Shown here one piece after another: positions 19,997 through 29,994 of a DNA stretch of 64,000 nt. Source of the DNA: Pseudomonas sp. R4-35-07 (GTDB lineage Bacteria > Pseudomonadota > Gammaproteobacteria > Pseudomonadales > Pseudomonadaceae). The notes beneath the pieces are model-generated. The model was not told the origin of the DNA. It saw only the letters and a list, made by a program, of their open reading frames with translations, and did not search any database. Position 1 is the stretch's first letter, and each line of letters opens with the position of its first letter. Where the stretch lies: positions 5,394,001 through 5,458,000 of the forward strand of contig NZ_CP027732.1 of the NCBI RefSeq assembly GCF_003852235.1. Direction: 5' to 3'. The position numbers were made by a program, and so were the translations under genes.

Positions 19997-20383
19997 TCAG
20001 ATCGAGACAAAGAAGAAACTCGCGATCAACGCCATCCCCACGGCCCACACCAGCGAACGCAACAGCGCCCAGTCCGCCAGGTAGCAAATGATGTACAGCA
20101 GGCGGCTGGTGATGAACAGCACCGCCAGCACGTTGATCGTCACCAGCTCGGCGGTGCCGGCCAAGTGTGCGATGATCACCGCCGCCGCAAAGGCCGGGGT
20201 GACTTCAAAGCTGTTGAGTTGCGCATTGTGGGCACGCTTGGCAACGCCTTCGACCGTGTCCAGGAACGCGCGCGGGTCGTGGTTATGCCGCGGCCCGAAC
20301 TTGCCGCCGCTGAACTTGGCCACACCGGTACACAGGTACGGCAGAAAGATTGCGATCAACACACACCAGAAAGCCACTGTCAT
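19997..20383 (-). CDS. MAPEG-family membrane protein
   Basis: A 128-aa protein with four predicted membrane helices. FLDTVEGVAKRAHNAQLNSF is the characteristic MAPEG motif after the first helix. Eukaryotic MAPEG proteins are glutathione-dependent membrane enzymes; the bacterial members are mostly uncharacterised. It is convergent with the rsmE-type gene and divergent from the antiporter, with a 188-base gap (20384-20571) that should carry both promoters. Confidence 0.85.
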   Translation of the reverse strand: MTVAFWCVLIAIFLPYLCTGVAKFSGGKFGPRHNHDPRAFLDTVEGVAKRAHNAQLNSFEVTPAFAAAVIIAHLAGTAELVTINVLAVLFITSRLLYIICYLADWALLRSLVWAVGMALIASFFFVSI

Positions 20384-20571
20384 CAGTCATTCCCTTTTTT
20401 GGTTTTATCAAGGCAGTCAGAGCGTCATCACTCACAGGCCGATCGGCGCCGACGTTCAAGCTATGAGCCATGATCGGCCGAAAGGTTCTTTCCTGTAAGG
20501 GCACCTGTTTATACTAAACAACTTCCCGACGCACGCTGTGCACCTACATTTCCCCGTCCCAAGGACCCCGG

Positions 20572-21807
20572 ATGCTTGAACTTGTCGCCGCCTTCATTTG
20601 CCTCACCACCCTGCTCACCTATGTGAACTTTCGTTTTATCGGCCTGCCGCCGACCATCGGTGTAATGGTCACTGCGCTGCTGTTTTCGCTGATCCTGCAA
20701 GGCCTCAGTTTCATCGGCTACCCCGGCCTGGAAGAGCGCATCCAGCAACTGATCGGCCAGATCGACTTCGGCGATTTGCTGATGAACTGGATGCTGTCGT
20801 TCCTGCTGTTCGCCGGCGCGTTGCACGTCAACCTGAGCGACCTGCGCAGCTACCGCTGGCCCATCGGCCTGTTGGCGACCTTTGGCGTATTGATCGCTAC
20901 CCTGGTGATCGGCAGCCTGGCGTACTACATCTTCGCCCTGTTCGGCTGGCACGTGAGTTTCCTGTATTGCCTGCTGTTCGGCGCGCTGATCTCGCCGACC
21001 GACCCGATTGCGGTACTGGGCGTGCTGCGTACCGCCAACGCCTCGAAACCGCTGAAAACCACGATCGTCGGCGAATCGTTGTTCAACGACGGCACCGCAG
21101 TGGTGGTGTTCACCGTCCTGCTGGGCATCGCGCAGCTCGGTGAAACACCGACCGTCGGCGCCACGGCCATGCTGTTCGCCCATGAGGCACTTGGCGGTGT
21201 GGTGTTCGGTGGGCTGATCGGTTACCTCGTGTACCTGATGATCAAGAGCATCGAGCAGCACCAGATTGAAGTCATGCTGACCCTGGCGCTGGTGATCGGC
21301 GGCTCGGCGATGGCCACTGAACTGCACGTCTCGGCACCGATTGCGATGGTGGTGGCAGGGCTGATCATCGGCAACCTGGGCCGCAAGCTGGCGATGAACG
21401 ACATGACCCGGCGCTATCTGGATGGTTTCTGGGAGTTGCTCGACGACATGCTCAACGCCCTGCTGTTTGCATTGATCGGCATGGAACTGCTGCTGTTGCC
21501 GTTCAACTGGCTGCACGTATTGGCGGCCAGTTTGCTCGCTGTGGCGATCCTGCTGTCACGCCTGCTGACCGTGGCGCCGGCGATCCTGCTGCTGCGCCGC
21601 TGGCGTACGGTACCGCGCGGCACCATCCGCATCCTGACCTGGGGCGGTTTGCGCGGTGGCGTCTCGGTAGCACTGGCCCTGGCATTGCCGCTGGGCCCGG
21701 AACGCGACTTGTTGCTGAGCATCACCTATATCGTGGTGCTGTCGTCGATCTTGTTGCAAGGCTTGACCATTGGCCGGGTCGTAAAGCGCGTAGCCGAGTC
21801 GCAGTGA
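20572..21807 (+). CDS. Na+(K+)/H+ antiporter, CPA1 family
   Basis: A 411-aa integral membrane protein with about 12 helices. It has the CPA1 ion-binding segment GALISPTDPIAVLGVL and the ND motif region TTIVGESLFNDGTAVVVFTV, plus LTWGGLRGGVSVALALALPL near the C-terminus. The long cytoplasmic tail found in NhaP-type exchangers is absent. It probably exchanges Na+ or K+ for H+ in pH and salt homeostasis; ion choice cannot be read from sequence. A candidate -10 TATACT lies at 20510-20515. Confidence 0.9.
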   Translation: MLELVAAFICLTTLLTYVNFRFIGLPPTIGVMVTALLFSLILQGLSFIGYPGLEERIQQLIGQIDFGDLLMNWMLSFLLFAGALHVNLSDLRSYRWPIGLLATFGVLIATLVIGSLAYYIFALFGWHVSFLYCLLFGALISPTDPIAVLGVLRTANASKPLKTTIVGESLFNDGTAVVVFTVLLGIAQLGETPTVGATAMLFAHEALGGVVFGGLIGYLVYLMIKSIEQHQIEVMLTLALVIGGSAMATELHVSAPIAMVVAGLIIGNLGRKLAMNDMTRRYLDGFWELLDDMLNALLFALIGMELLLLPFNWLHVLAASLLAVAILLSRLLTVAPAILLLRRWRTVPRGTIRILTWGGLRGGVSVALALALPLGPERDLLLSITYIVVLSSILLQGLTIGRVVKRVAESQ

Positions 21808-21827
21808 GCCCCTGAGCATTTACATTT

Positions 21828-22709
21828 CTACACCACAAGTTTGCCTACGGGCGCTCTGCACAGATGTTCAAGCAGGTGCCGCATCGCCAGTGGGCGGCGC
21901 GGCATCGAGCTGTGCATGACAACCAGATCCCGCGAATAGCGCGACGCGTCGTCGACCGACAAGACACATAGGCCACGGCTCGACATCCCCGACCACTGCG
22001 GTACCAGTGATACACCCATGCCTTGGGCGACCAGCATGACGATGGTTTCCAAGGCATCCAGCTCACACAATACCTGCGGAGCAAAGGACTGTTCATCCAG
22101 AAAACGCTGGGCAATCTGCCCACCCCACGAACGGGCGTCATAGCGAATGAATGGCCGCTCGCGCAGCAATGCTTCGAAGGTCTGCGCGTCACACTCAGCG
22201 GGAGCAATCAGAATCAGGGGTTCGGCCCGCAGCAAGGTGGTCGCTAACGCCTTGGGCGGCTCAAACGGCGGTCTGACAAGAATCGCCGCGTCCAACTCGC
22301 GGGCAAGCAATCTCTCATAGAGGCTTCTGGAGTCACCCGGTGTGATCTTCAGCTTCAGCTCCGGTGCTGAAAGTGCCAGTCGCTCGATCGTTCTTGGCAA
22401 GACGCCGGTCAATGCCGTTGAAATAGCGCCGATCTTGATCTCTCCCGATAAGCCATCCTGACTCAGGTCCTCCTGCAACTCGCGCGCCTGCTCGATGACT
22501 GCCTGAATTTTTGGTAACAGCAGCAGGCACTGGTCCGACGGCCACGCGGCATGCGCCGTGCGCATAAGCAGCGTGCACCCCAGCGTCCGCTCAAGCGCCT
22601 TGACCCGTTGGCTGATCGCCGCTGCGGTACGGTTTTCGCGTCGCGCCGCCGCAGCAATGGAGCCGGTTTCAATGACCGCGACCAGGCTTCTCAGGAATCG
22701 AATATCCAT
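21828..22709 (-). CDS. LysR-type transcriptional regulator
   Basis: A 293-aa LysR protein: the winged helix-turn-helix is at residues 1-60 (DIRFLRSLVAVIETGSIAAA) and the effector-binding domain starts near residue 90 (EIKIGAISTALTGVL). It is divergent from the VOC and symporter genes across a 91-base gap, so it most likely controls them. Effector unknown. Confidence 0.9.
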   Translation of the reverse strand: MDIRFLRSLVAVIETGSIAAAARRENRTAAAISQRVKALERTLGCTLLMRTAHAAWPSDQCLLLLPKIQAVIEQARELQEDLSQDGLSGEIKIGAISTALTGVLPRTIERLALSAPELKLKITPGDSRSLYERLLARELDAAILVRPPFEPPKALATTLLRAEPLILIAPAECDAQTFEALLRERPFIRYDARSWGGQIAQRFLDEQSFAPQVLCELDALETIVMLVAQGMGVSLVPQWSGMSSRGLCVLSVDDASRYSRDLVVMHSSMPRRPLAMRHLLEHLCRAPVGKLVV

Positions 22710-22800
22710 AAATTTTCCTTTCGCTCAGACCAACGCGAACCCGTTTTACCCGGATGCGCGGCCTGTTTAATTTGAGGATCCCCCTACAGAGATTCCGCTC

Positions 22801-23214
22801 ATGAACAGACCCTTCCACGCTGCATACCATGTTTATGACTTAAACAAGGCGCGCATTTTTTATCGAGATGTTTTGGGCTGCGCAGAAGGCCGCAGCAGCG
22901 AGACCTGGATCGACTTCGACTTTTTCGGCAACCAGCTTTCACTGCACCTGGGCACGCCCTTCCCCACGACGCGTACCGGCCTGGTGGGGGACCATCATGT
23001 GCTGATGCCGCACCTCGGTGTGGTGTTACCGCTGGAGGAGTGGCTGGCACTGGCCGAGCGTCTCACTCAAATGAGCACGCCCTTCGAGATCCCGCCGGTG
23101 GTTCGTTTCGCCGGCGAGCCGGGCGAACAGCGCACGATGTTTTTTCTCGACCCCAGCGGCAATCCCATCGAAGTGAAAGGCTTCAAGGATTTCGCTGGAC
23201 TGTTCGCTCAATAA
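22801..23214 (+). CDS. VOC-family (glyoxalase/dioxygenase fold) protein
   Basis: A 137-aa vicinal oxygen chelate protein. The first beta-alpha-beta-beta-beta unit begins FHAAYHVYDLNKARIFYRD, and the metal-binding residues are probably His9/His54 (SLHLG) and the Glu of NPIEVKGF. The substrate is unknown. It precedes the dicarboxylate symporter by 34 bases and probably shares its transcript, so it may act on a compound taken up by it. It is not one of the well-known lactoylglutathione lyases. Confidence 0.85.
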   Translation: MNRPFHAAYHVYDLNKARIFYRDVLGCAEGRSSETWIDFDFFGNQLSLHLGTPFPTTRTGLVGDHHVLMPHLGVVLPLEEWLALAERLTQMSTPFEIPPVVRFAGEPGEQRTMFFLDPSGNPIEVKGFKDFAGLFAQ

Positions 23215-23248
23215 ACCCCTGACAACTACAACAATAAGGGTCACCTGC

Positions 23249-24574
23249 ATGAACACCAAAAAACCAACCAGCCTCGTCACCCGGATTATGATCGGCCTGG
23301 CAGCCGGAATAATCGTCGGTATCCTTCTTAACCAGTTTCCCGAACATAAGTCCTGGTTCATTGACAACCTGCTGCAACCGGCAGGCGACCTGTTTATCAA
23401 GCTGATGAAGATGATCGTCGTGCCTCTGGTCTTCGCTTGCATGACGGTCGGCATTGCCGGCATGGGAAATCCCGCCGCCTTGGGACGTGTCGGCGTGAAG
23501 ACCCTCGTTTATTTCTTCACGATCACCAGTATTGCAATCGTCTTCGGCCTGATTGTGGGTAATGTCGTCGCGCCCGGCTCGGGCGCAGAATTCGGCAGCA
23601 CTTTGCCAACACCCGTAACAGGGCTGGCTGCCAACAGCACAACGCAGAACCTGGGCCAGACGCTATTGGCGATCGTGCCGGATAACATCGTGTTGGCCAT
23701 GTCGCAGGGCAAGCTACTGTCGGTGCTGTTTTTCGCCATCCTGTTCGGCTGCGCCTTGTCTATGTTGCCTGAGCAGCGCAAGGCTCCGCTGATCAGTGTG
23801 ATGCAGGGCATCTCAGACACCATGTTCAAAGTCACCCATCTGGTAATGCACTACTCGCCGATAGGCATTTTCGGGCTGATAGCGGTCACCGTCGCCAGCT
23901 TTGGCCTCAGTGCCCTGCTGCCGTTGGCCAAGCTGATCGGCACGACTTATGTCGCAGTGCTGTTATTTGCCCTGTGCATATTGGGTGCAGTCGCTCGATT
24001 GGTGGGTGTCGGTTTTTTCCATTTGGTGCGAGAAATACGCAGTGAATTGCTGCTGGCCTATAGCAGTGCCGCCTCAGCGACGGTGATGCCTCAATTGATC
24101 GAGAAGATGGAGCGCTACGGCGCGCCACGCCCTATTACCAGCATGGTTATCCCGTTGGGCTACTCGTTCAACCTGGATGGCGCATCGCTGTTCGCTGCAC
24201 TGGGCACGTTGTTCATCGCCCAAGCGTATGGCATCGACTTGAGCCTGGCCGATCAGGGGATGCTGATATTGATCATGGTGTTGACGTCGAAGGGCGCAGC
24301 GGGCGTGCCAGGCTTCATGTTTATCATCCTTACCGCGACGTTGACTGCAGCGGGGCTCCCCGTAGAGGGCGTGGCGATCATTGCAGGCGTTTATCGCCTG
24401 ATGGATATGCCAGTCACGGCATTGAATGTGCTGGGCAACGCGTTGGCGCCGCTGGTAATTGCTCGGTGGGAAGGCCAATTGAAGGCACCTGACAGCACGC
24501 CTGCGGCCAATCTCGCCGACGTACCGGTCCAAGGCCTGAAGGTTCCCGGAACGCCCCGCAAAGCTCGCATTTGA
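23249..24574 (+). CDS. Dicarboxylate/amino acid:cation symporter (DAACS family)
   Basis: A 441-aa member of the GltP/DctA family with eight membrane helices and two re-entrant loops. The serine-rich hairpin is YSSAASATVMPQLIEKME, followed by IPLGYSFNLDGASLFAALG and the second hairpin SKGAAGVPGFMFIILTATL. The substrate could be a C4-dicarboxylate or glutamate/aspartate. A VOC gene and a LysR regulator stand directly upstream, unlike housekeeping dctA. Confidence 0.9.
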   Translation: MNTKKPTSLVTRIMIGLAAGIIVGILLNQFPEHKSWFIDNLLQPAGDLFIKLMKMIVVPLVFACMTVGIAGMGNPAALGRVGVKTLVYFFTITSIAIVFGLIVGNVVAPGSGAEFGSTLPTPVTGLAANSTTQNLGQTLLAIVPDNIVLAMSQGKLLSVLFFAILFGCALSMLPEQRKAPLISVMQGISDTMFKVTHLVMHYSPIGIFGLIAVTVASFGLSALLPLAKLIGTTYVAVLLFALCILGAVARLVGVGFFHLVREIRSELLLAYSSAASATVMPQLIEKMERYGAPRPITSMVIPLGYSFNLDGASLFAALGTLFIAQAYGIDLSLADQGMLILIMVLTSKGAAGVPGFMFIILTATLTAAGLPVEGVAIIAGVYRLMDMPVTALNVLGNALAPLVIARWEGQLKAPDSTPAANLADVPVQGLKVPGTPRKARI

Positions 24575-24592
24575 GCCTTGTGCGGGGCTGCA

Positions 24593-25483
24593 TCATTGCT
24601 TTTCCTTGCTTTGAGGACGCTGCTCCGCTGCGCCGACGTGAGTCCCGGAAAGCACCTTGCCTTCGCTACGAATCTGCGCATGGCTGATCAGCGCAAAGAT
24701 GAAGCTGCCACCGATGATATTGCCGGCCAGGGTCGGGCCGGCAAATATCAGCCAGAAGTCATGCCAGGACAGTTCGCCGGCAAACACCAGGTAGGACACT
24801 TCCGCCGAACCCACTACGATGTGGGTAAAGTCCCCCAGCGCCATGAGGTAGGTGATCACAATAATGATGAACATCTTGGCGCTTTCCATCGACGGGATCA
24901 TCCACACCATGGTGGCGATCATCCAGCCGGAGACGATGCCCTTGGCGAACATCTGGCCGCTGTCATTCTCCATGACCTTGCGCCCGATTTCGAGGAAGGC
25001 CAGGTCGGTCTTTGCATCGAAGATCGGCAGGTGCAACATCACATAAGCCACCAGCAAGGTCCCGCACAGGTTGCCCACCAGCACCACCGTCCAGAGCCGC
25101 AACAGGCGCCCGGCATTGGCCAGAGTCGGTTTGCTCATCACCGGCAATACGGCAGTGAGGGTGTTTTCGGTAAACAGTTGCTGGCGCGCGAGGATCACCG
25201 CCAGGAACCCCGCGCAATAACCAAAGCTGGCGATGACCTTGAACGCTTCGCCGTCCGGCAAGCGCGAGTTGAGCAATCCCATGGCCATCAGCGACAGCCC
25301 CATGGTCAACCCGGCAGCCAGGGCAGACCACCACAACGCCGCGACGTTGCGCTCCAGCTCCTGGTCGCCCTGAGTACGGATGATTTCATGCAGCACCGCC
25401 GCGCGGGGCGGCTGGTTCTTGTCTACGTCCTGCTGCTCTTCGTGGGACAGGTTGGGGGTTTTGCCTGCTTCGTCGGTGGCCAT
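24593..25483 (-). CDS. Formate/nitrite transporter (FNT) family protein, YfdC-like
   Basis: A 296-aa membrane protein with six predicted helices and a charged N-terminal extension (about 45 residues, HEEQQDVDKNQPPRAAVLHE). The FNT pattern shows in LARQQLFTENTLTAVLPV and GDFTHIVVGSAEVSYLVFAG. The YfdC branch differs from FocA and NirC and its substrate is not established. It is convergent with the symporter gene, 18 bases apart. Confidence 0.85.
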   Translation of the reverse strand: MATDEAGKTPNLSHEEQQDVDKNQPPRAAVLHEIIRTQGDQELERNVAALWWSALAAGLTMGLSLMAMGLLNSRLPDGEAFKVIASFGYCAGFLAVILARQQLFTENTLTAVLPVMSKPTLANAGRLLRLWTVVLVGNLCGTLLVAYVMLHLPIFDAKTDLAFLEIGRKVMENDSGQMFAKGIVSGWMIATMVWMIPSMESAKMFIIIVITYLMALGDFTHIVVGSAEVSYLVFAGELSWHDFWLIFAGPTLAGNIIGGSFIFALISHAQIRSEGKVLSGTHVGAAEQRPQSKEKQ

Positions 25484-25627
25484 GATGTTCCGGTGTCCAA
25501 GGGGGGCGTGTAGCTACGACACGCCGCCACCGTGGCTGTTCAGTGACCAGGCAACTAAAGCGCAATCCTCCAGGCCTTGACCCAACTCCATCGGACTCTT
25601 GAAGACAGTATTTACACCGCCACGCTG

Positions 25628-26032
25628 TTACTCGGAAAGACCGTCGCCCTCGAACTGATCCTTCACGTATTTGATTTCGGTGCGGCCGTGAGGCGCTGGC
25701 AGGCCGTCTTCACCGAGGTTGACGAAGACCATTTTCTCTACGGTCAGGATGCTCTTGCGGGTGATTTTGTTACGCACTTCACAGGTCAGGGTGATGGAGG
25801 TGCGGCCGAACTCGGTTGCGGTGATGCCCAGTTCGATGATGTCACCCTGGCGCGAGGCGCTGACGAAGTTGATTTCGGAGATGTACTTGGTCACCACGCG
25901 CTGGTTACCCAATTGCACGATCGCGTAGATCGCCGCTTCTTCGTCGATCCAGCGCAGCAGGCTGCCGCCGAACAGGGTGCCGTTGGGGTTGAGGTCTTCG
26001 GGTTTTACCCATTTGCGGGTGTGGAAGTTCAT
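25628..26032 (-). CDS. Acyl-CoA thioesterase (hotdog fold)
   Basis: A 134-aa single hotdog-domain protein. NPNGTLFGGSLLRWIDEEAA carries the catalytic Asp/Glu of the YciA/BACH type, and KYISEINFVSASRQGDIIEL is the conserved central strand. It likely hydrolyses acyl-CoA; chain length is unknown. It is transcribed away from ahcY. Confidence 0.88.
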   Translation of the reverse strand: MNFHTRKWVKPEDLNPNGTLFGGSLLRWIDEEAAIYAIVQLGNQRVVTKYISEINFVSASRQGDIIELGITATEFGRTSITLTCEVRNKITRKSILTVEKMVFVNLGEDGLPAPHGRTEIKYVKDQFEGDGLSE

Positions 26033-26077
26033 GGGGGGCGGACTCCGAGGTGTTTGAGCGATAAATTTCTCCCCCCA

Positions 26078-26149
26078 GCTTCAAGTTTTAAGCGACAAGC
26101 TGCAAGTTAAAAGCCGATTCGCTTTTACTTGCCGCTTGTAGCTTGTCAC

Positions 26150-26156
<7 letters not shown>
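26078..26156. repeat. Imperfect palindrome of AAGCTGCAAG/CTTGTAGCTT type upstream of ahcY
   Basis: The arm AGCGACAAGCTGCAAG, followed by TTAAAAGC, faces GCTTTTACTTGCCGCTTG and TAGCTTGTCACT across a 6-base loop. Related sequences occur after ahcY (27759-27914) and after gshB (62443-62528). The right edge provides the TTGCCA used as -35 candidate for ahcY. Confidence 0.65.
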
Positions 26157-27758
<1,602 letters not shown>

Positions 27759-27914
27759 GCAGCTGCAAGCTTTCAGCTACAAGCGCCAAGGAAAAGCGTT
27801 TGTGCTGAGGGTTTGCTACTTCATTGCTCTTTAAGCAGCCGCGAGCTGTGAGCTTCATGCTGCAAGAACAGGCGCACCGCCCTCTTGCAGCTTGAAGCTT
27901 GCAACTCGCAGCTG
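27759..27914. repeat. Compound GCTTGCAGCTTG-type palindrome between ahcY and metF
   Basis: Outer arms CAGCTGCAAGCTTTCAGC and GAAGCTTGCAACTCGCAGCT face each other. An inner hairpin pairs GAGCTGTGAGCTTCATGCTG and following CAAGA with TCTTGCAGCTTGAAGC. The whole ahcY-metF gap is repeat, and its last bases abut the metF ribosome binding site (GGAG, 27914-27917). Confidence 0.65.
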
Positions 27915-27925
27915 GAGACCTCCCC

Positions 27926-28771
27926 ATGTCCCAAGACCGTCGCTACAGCTTCGAGTTCTTCCCGACCAAGACCGATGCTGGGCATGAAAAACTGATGACC
28001 ACTGCCAAGCAGTTGGCCAGCTACCAGCCCGACTTCTTTTCCTGCACCTACGGCGCCGGCGGTTCGACCCGTGATCGCACGATCAACACCGTGCTGCAGC
28101 TCGAAAGTGAAGTCAAAGTTCCTGCCGCTCCGCACTTGTCGTGCGTGGGCGATAGCAAAGCCGACCTGCGCGGCCTGCTGACCCAATACAAAGCCGCCGG
28201 CATCAAGCGCATCGTCGCCCTGCGTGGCGACCTGCCCTCCGGCATGGGCATGGCCAGCGGTGAGCTGCGCTACGCCAATGACCTGGTGAGCTTCATCCGC
28301 GAAGAAAGCGGCGATCACTTTCACATCGAAGTGGCCGCTTATCCGGAGATGCACCCCCAGGCGCGCAATTTCGAAGACGATCTCAAGAACTTCGTACGCA
28401 AGGCCAACGCCGGCGCCAATAGCGCGATCACCCAGTACTTCTTCAACGCCGACAGCTACTTCTACTTCGTCGAGCGTGTACGCGCCATGGGTGTGAACAT
28501 CCCGATCGTGCCGGGCATCATGCCAATCACCAACTACAGCAAGCTGGCGCGCTTCTCCGACGCCTGCGGTGCCGAAATCCCGCGCTGGGTGCGCAAGCAA
28601 CTGGAAGCCTATGGCGACGACGTCAAAAGCATCCAGGCGTTCGGCGAGCAGGTCATCACCGAGATGTGTGAGCAATTGTTGCAAGGTGGTGCGCCAGGGT
28701 TGCACTTCTATACCCTGAACCAGGCTGAACCCAGCCTTGCCATCTGGAACAACCTCAAGCTGCCACGCTAA
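27926..28771 (+). CDS. metF: 5,10-methylenetetrahydrofolate reductase
   Basis: MetF reduces methylene-THF to 5-methyl-THF with FAD and NADH, supplying the methyl group for methionine synthesis. The 281-aa protein opens with YSFEFFPTKTDAGHEKL and has SCTYGAGGSTRDRT, IVALRGD and the C-terminal GAPGLHFYTLNQAEPS. The ATG at 27926 has GGAG at 27914-27917. Adjacent ahcY makes a homocysteine/methionine recycling pair. Confidence 0.97.
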   Translation: MSQDRRYSFEFFPTKTDAGHEKLMTTAKQLASYQPDFFSCTYGAGGSTRDRTINTVLQLESEVKVPAAPHLSCVGDSKADLRGLLTQYKAAGIKRIVALRGDLPSGMGMASGELRYANDLVSFIREESGDHFHIEVAAYPEMHPQARNFEDDLKNFVRKANAGANSAITQYFFNADSYFYFVERVRAMGVNIPIVPGIMPITNYSKLARFSDACGAEIPRWVRKQLEAYGDDVKSIQAFGEQVITEMCEQLLQGGAPGLHFYTLNQAEPSLAIWNNLKLPR

Positions 28772-28789
28772 GGCTTGCCCGGTTGTGCC

Positions 28790-28815
28790 AAGGCCCTCGT
28801 TCAAACGAGGGCCTT
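28790..28815 (+). terminator. Rho-independent terminator after metF
   Basis: AAGGCCCTCG and CGAGGGCCTT form a perfect 10-bp stem with a 6-base loop (TTCAAA) starting 19 bases after the metF stop. The T-run is short (TTTGTG), so termination may be partial. Confidence 0.75.
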
Positions 28816-28848
28816 TGTGCTTCACATACACACGGAACCCCGCAGTCC

Positions 28849-29931
28849 ATGAATACAGTGTCTTCCTCTTCCCGTCCGCAGCTGGTCTACCTCGTCTTCG
28901 GCGCCGAAACCTACCACCAGGAAGCGGTATTCAGCATCGCCAGCGCATTGGCTTTCCTGCAGGACACCCCTGATGCAGCCGTGGACATCCAGGTCTTCAG
29001 CGACAACCCCGAACCCTATCGCCTGCTGCCGGTGCGTGTACGCCCGCTGGACGAGGCGACCCGCAAGCGCTGGAGTGAACCCCACGGTTATCACTTTCGC
29101 ACCAAGCACGTTGTGCTGCGCCAGGTGTTGCAAGAGTCGCCGGTAGCGTTGCTGATCGACACCGACACGTTTTTCCACCGTTCCCCCCTGACGCTGTTCG
29201 AGCGTGTGCAGCCGGGCACCTTGCTGTGTAACGCCTTCTACACCAAGTACGGCGATAACCACGAAAGCATCCTCTACACCGCCCTGCGCCAGCGCCTGTT
29301 GGAGATGGGCGTGGCCGACGATGACATGATGACCCTCAACTCCGGCGTGATGGGCCTGACCCAGAAGGACGCGCACATCCTCGACCGTTCGATCGAGTTG
29401 ATGGACGAACTGTTTCCCCATGCCCAGGGTGCCTACACACTGGAAGAGTTCTGCCTGTCCATCGCCGCCTACCGCACCGTCAACGTGCGCGAGTGCCCGG
29501 ACCTGATCCACCATTACTGGAGCCGCAAGCAGCTGTTCCGGGCCAAGGTCAAGGCCTGGATCGCCAAGCACGCCGCCGCGCCCACCAGTGCACTGGCCCT
29601 GGCCGACACGCGTCAGGTGTCCGCCCACTTGCCGCGCCCGCCGCGTTTGCAGCGCACGCTGTACAAACTGATTACCCTGTTGCTGCCCAAGCACCAGCAG
29701 CAGTTCATCCGTGAAATCCTCTACGGTTGCTATGAACACGAAAACGAATTCGACCAGGCCTGCGGCCCCGTTTGGTGGGACAAGGCCCGACAGAACCAGG
29801 AAGAGCGCCAGCAACGCCCGATTGACGCGCACCAGCTCGAACGCTGGTTCGCCAACCCGGTGGTGCGCCTGATCCTCGGCGAGCGGCGTGCCGCGATCCA
29901 CGCTCACCTGATGGACGCGCCAGTAAACTGA
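28849..29931 (+). CDS. Putative glycosyltransferase-like protein of unknown function
   Basis: A 360-aa protein without signal peptide or clear membrane span. The early part alternates strands and helices (PQLVYLVFGAETYHQEAVFS) and contains LLIDTDTFFH with a DxD-like D104-T-D106, followed by a conserved TLNSGVMGLT. These features resemble nucleotide-sugar glycosyltransferases of the GT-A fold, but no donor or acceptor can be named. The position after metF is conserved in Pseudomonas. The ATG at 28849 is chosen; an in-frame start at 28783 would run through the terminator. Confidence 0.6.
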   Translation: MNTVSSSSRPQLVYLVFGAETYHQEAVFSIASALAFLQDTPDAAVDIQVFSDNPEPYRLLPVRVRPLDEATRKRWSEPHGYHFRTKHVVLRQVLQESPVALLIDTDTFFHRSPLTLFERVQPGTLLCNAFYTKYGDNHESILYTALRQRLLEMGVADDDMMTLNSGVMGLTQKDAHILDRSIELMDELFPHAQGAYTLEEFCLSIAAYRTVNVRECPDLIHHYWSRKQLFRAKVKAWIAKHAAAPTSALALADTRQVSAHLPRPPRLQRTLYKLITLLLPKHQQQFIREILYGCYEHENEFDQACGPVWWDKARQNQEERQQRPIDAHQLERWFANPVVRLILGERRAAIHAHLMDAPVN

Positions 29932-29994
29932 GACCCGGCGCCAACGCGCGTGCCAGAGCTTCTCTTTATCTCGGTAGCGTCGTAACCTCAGGGA

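Noticed and set aside
22801..23214. VOC protein as fosfomycin-resistance FosA or glyoxalase I
   Set aside because: It has only the general VOC fold; signature residues of either family could not be matched with confidence.
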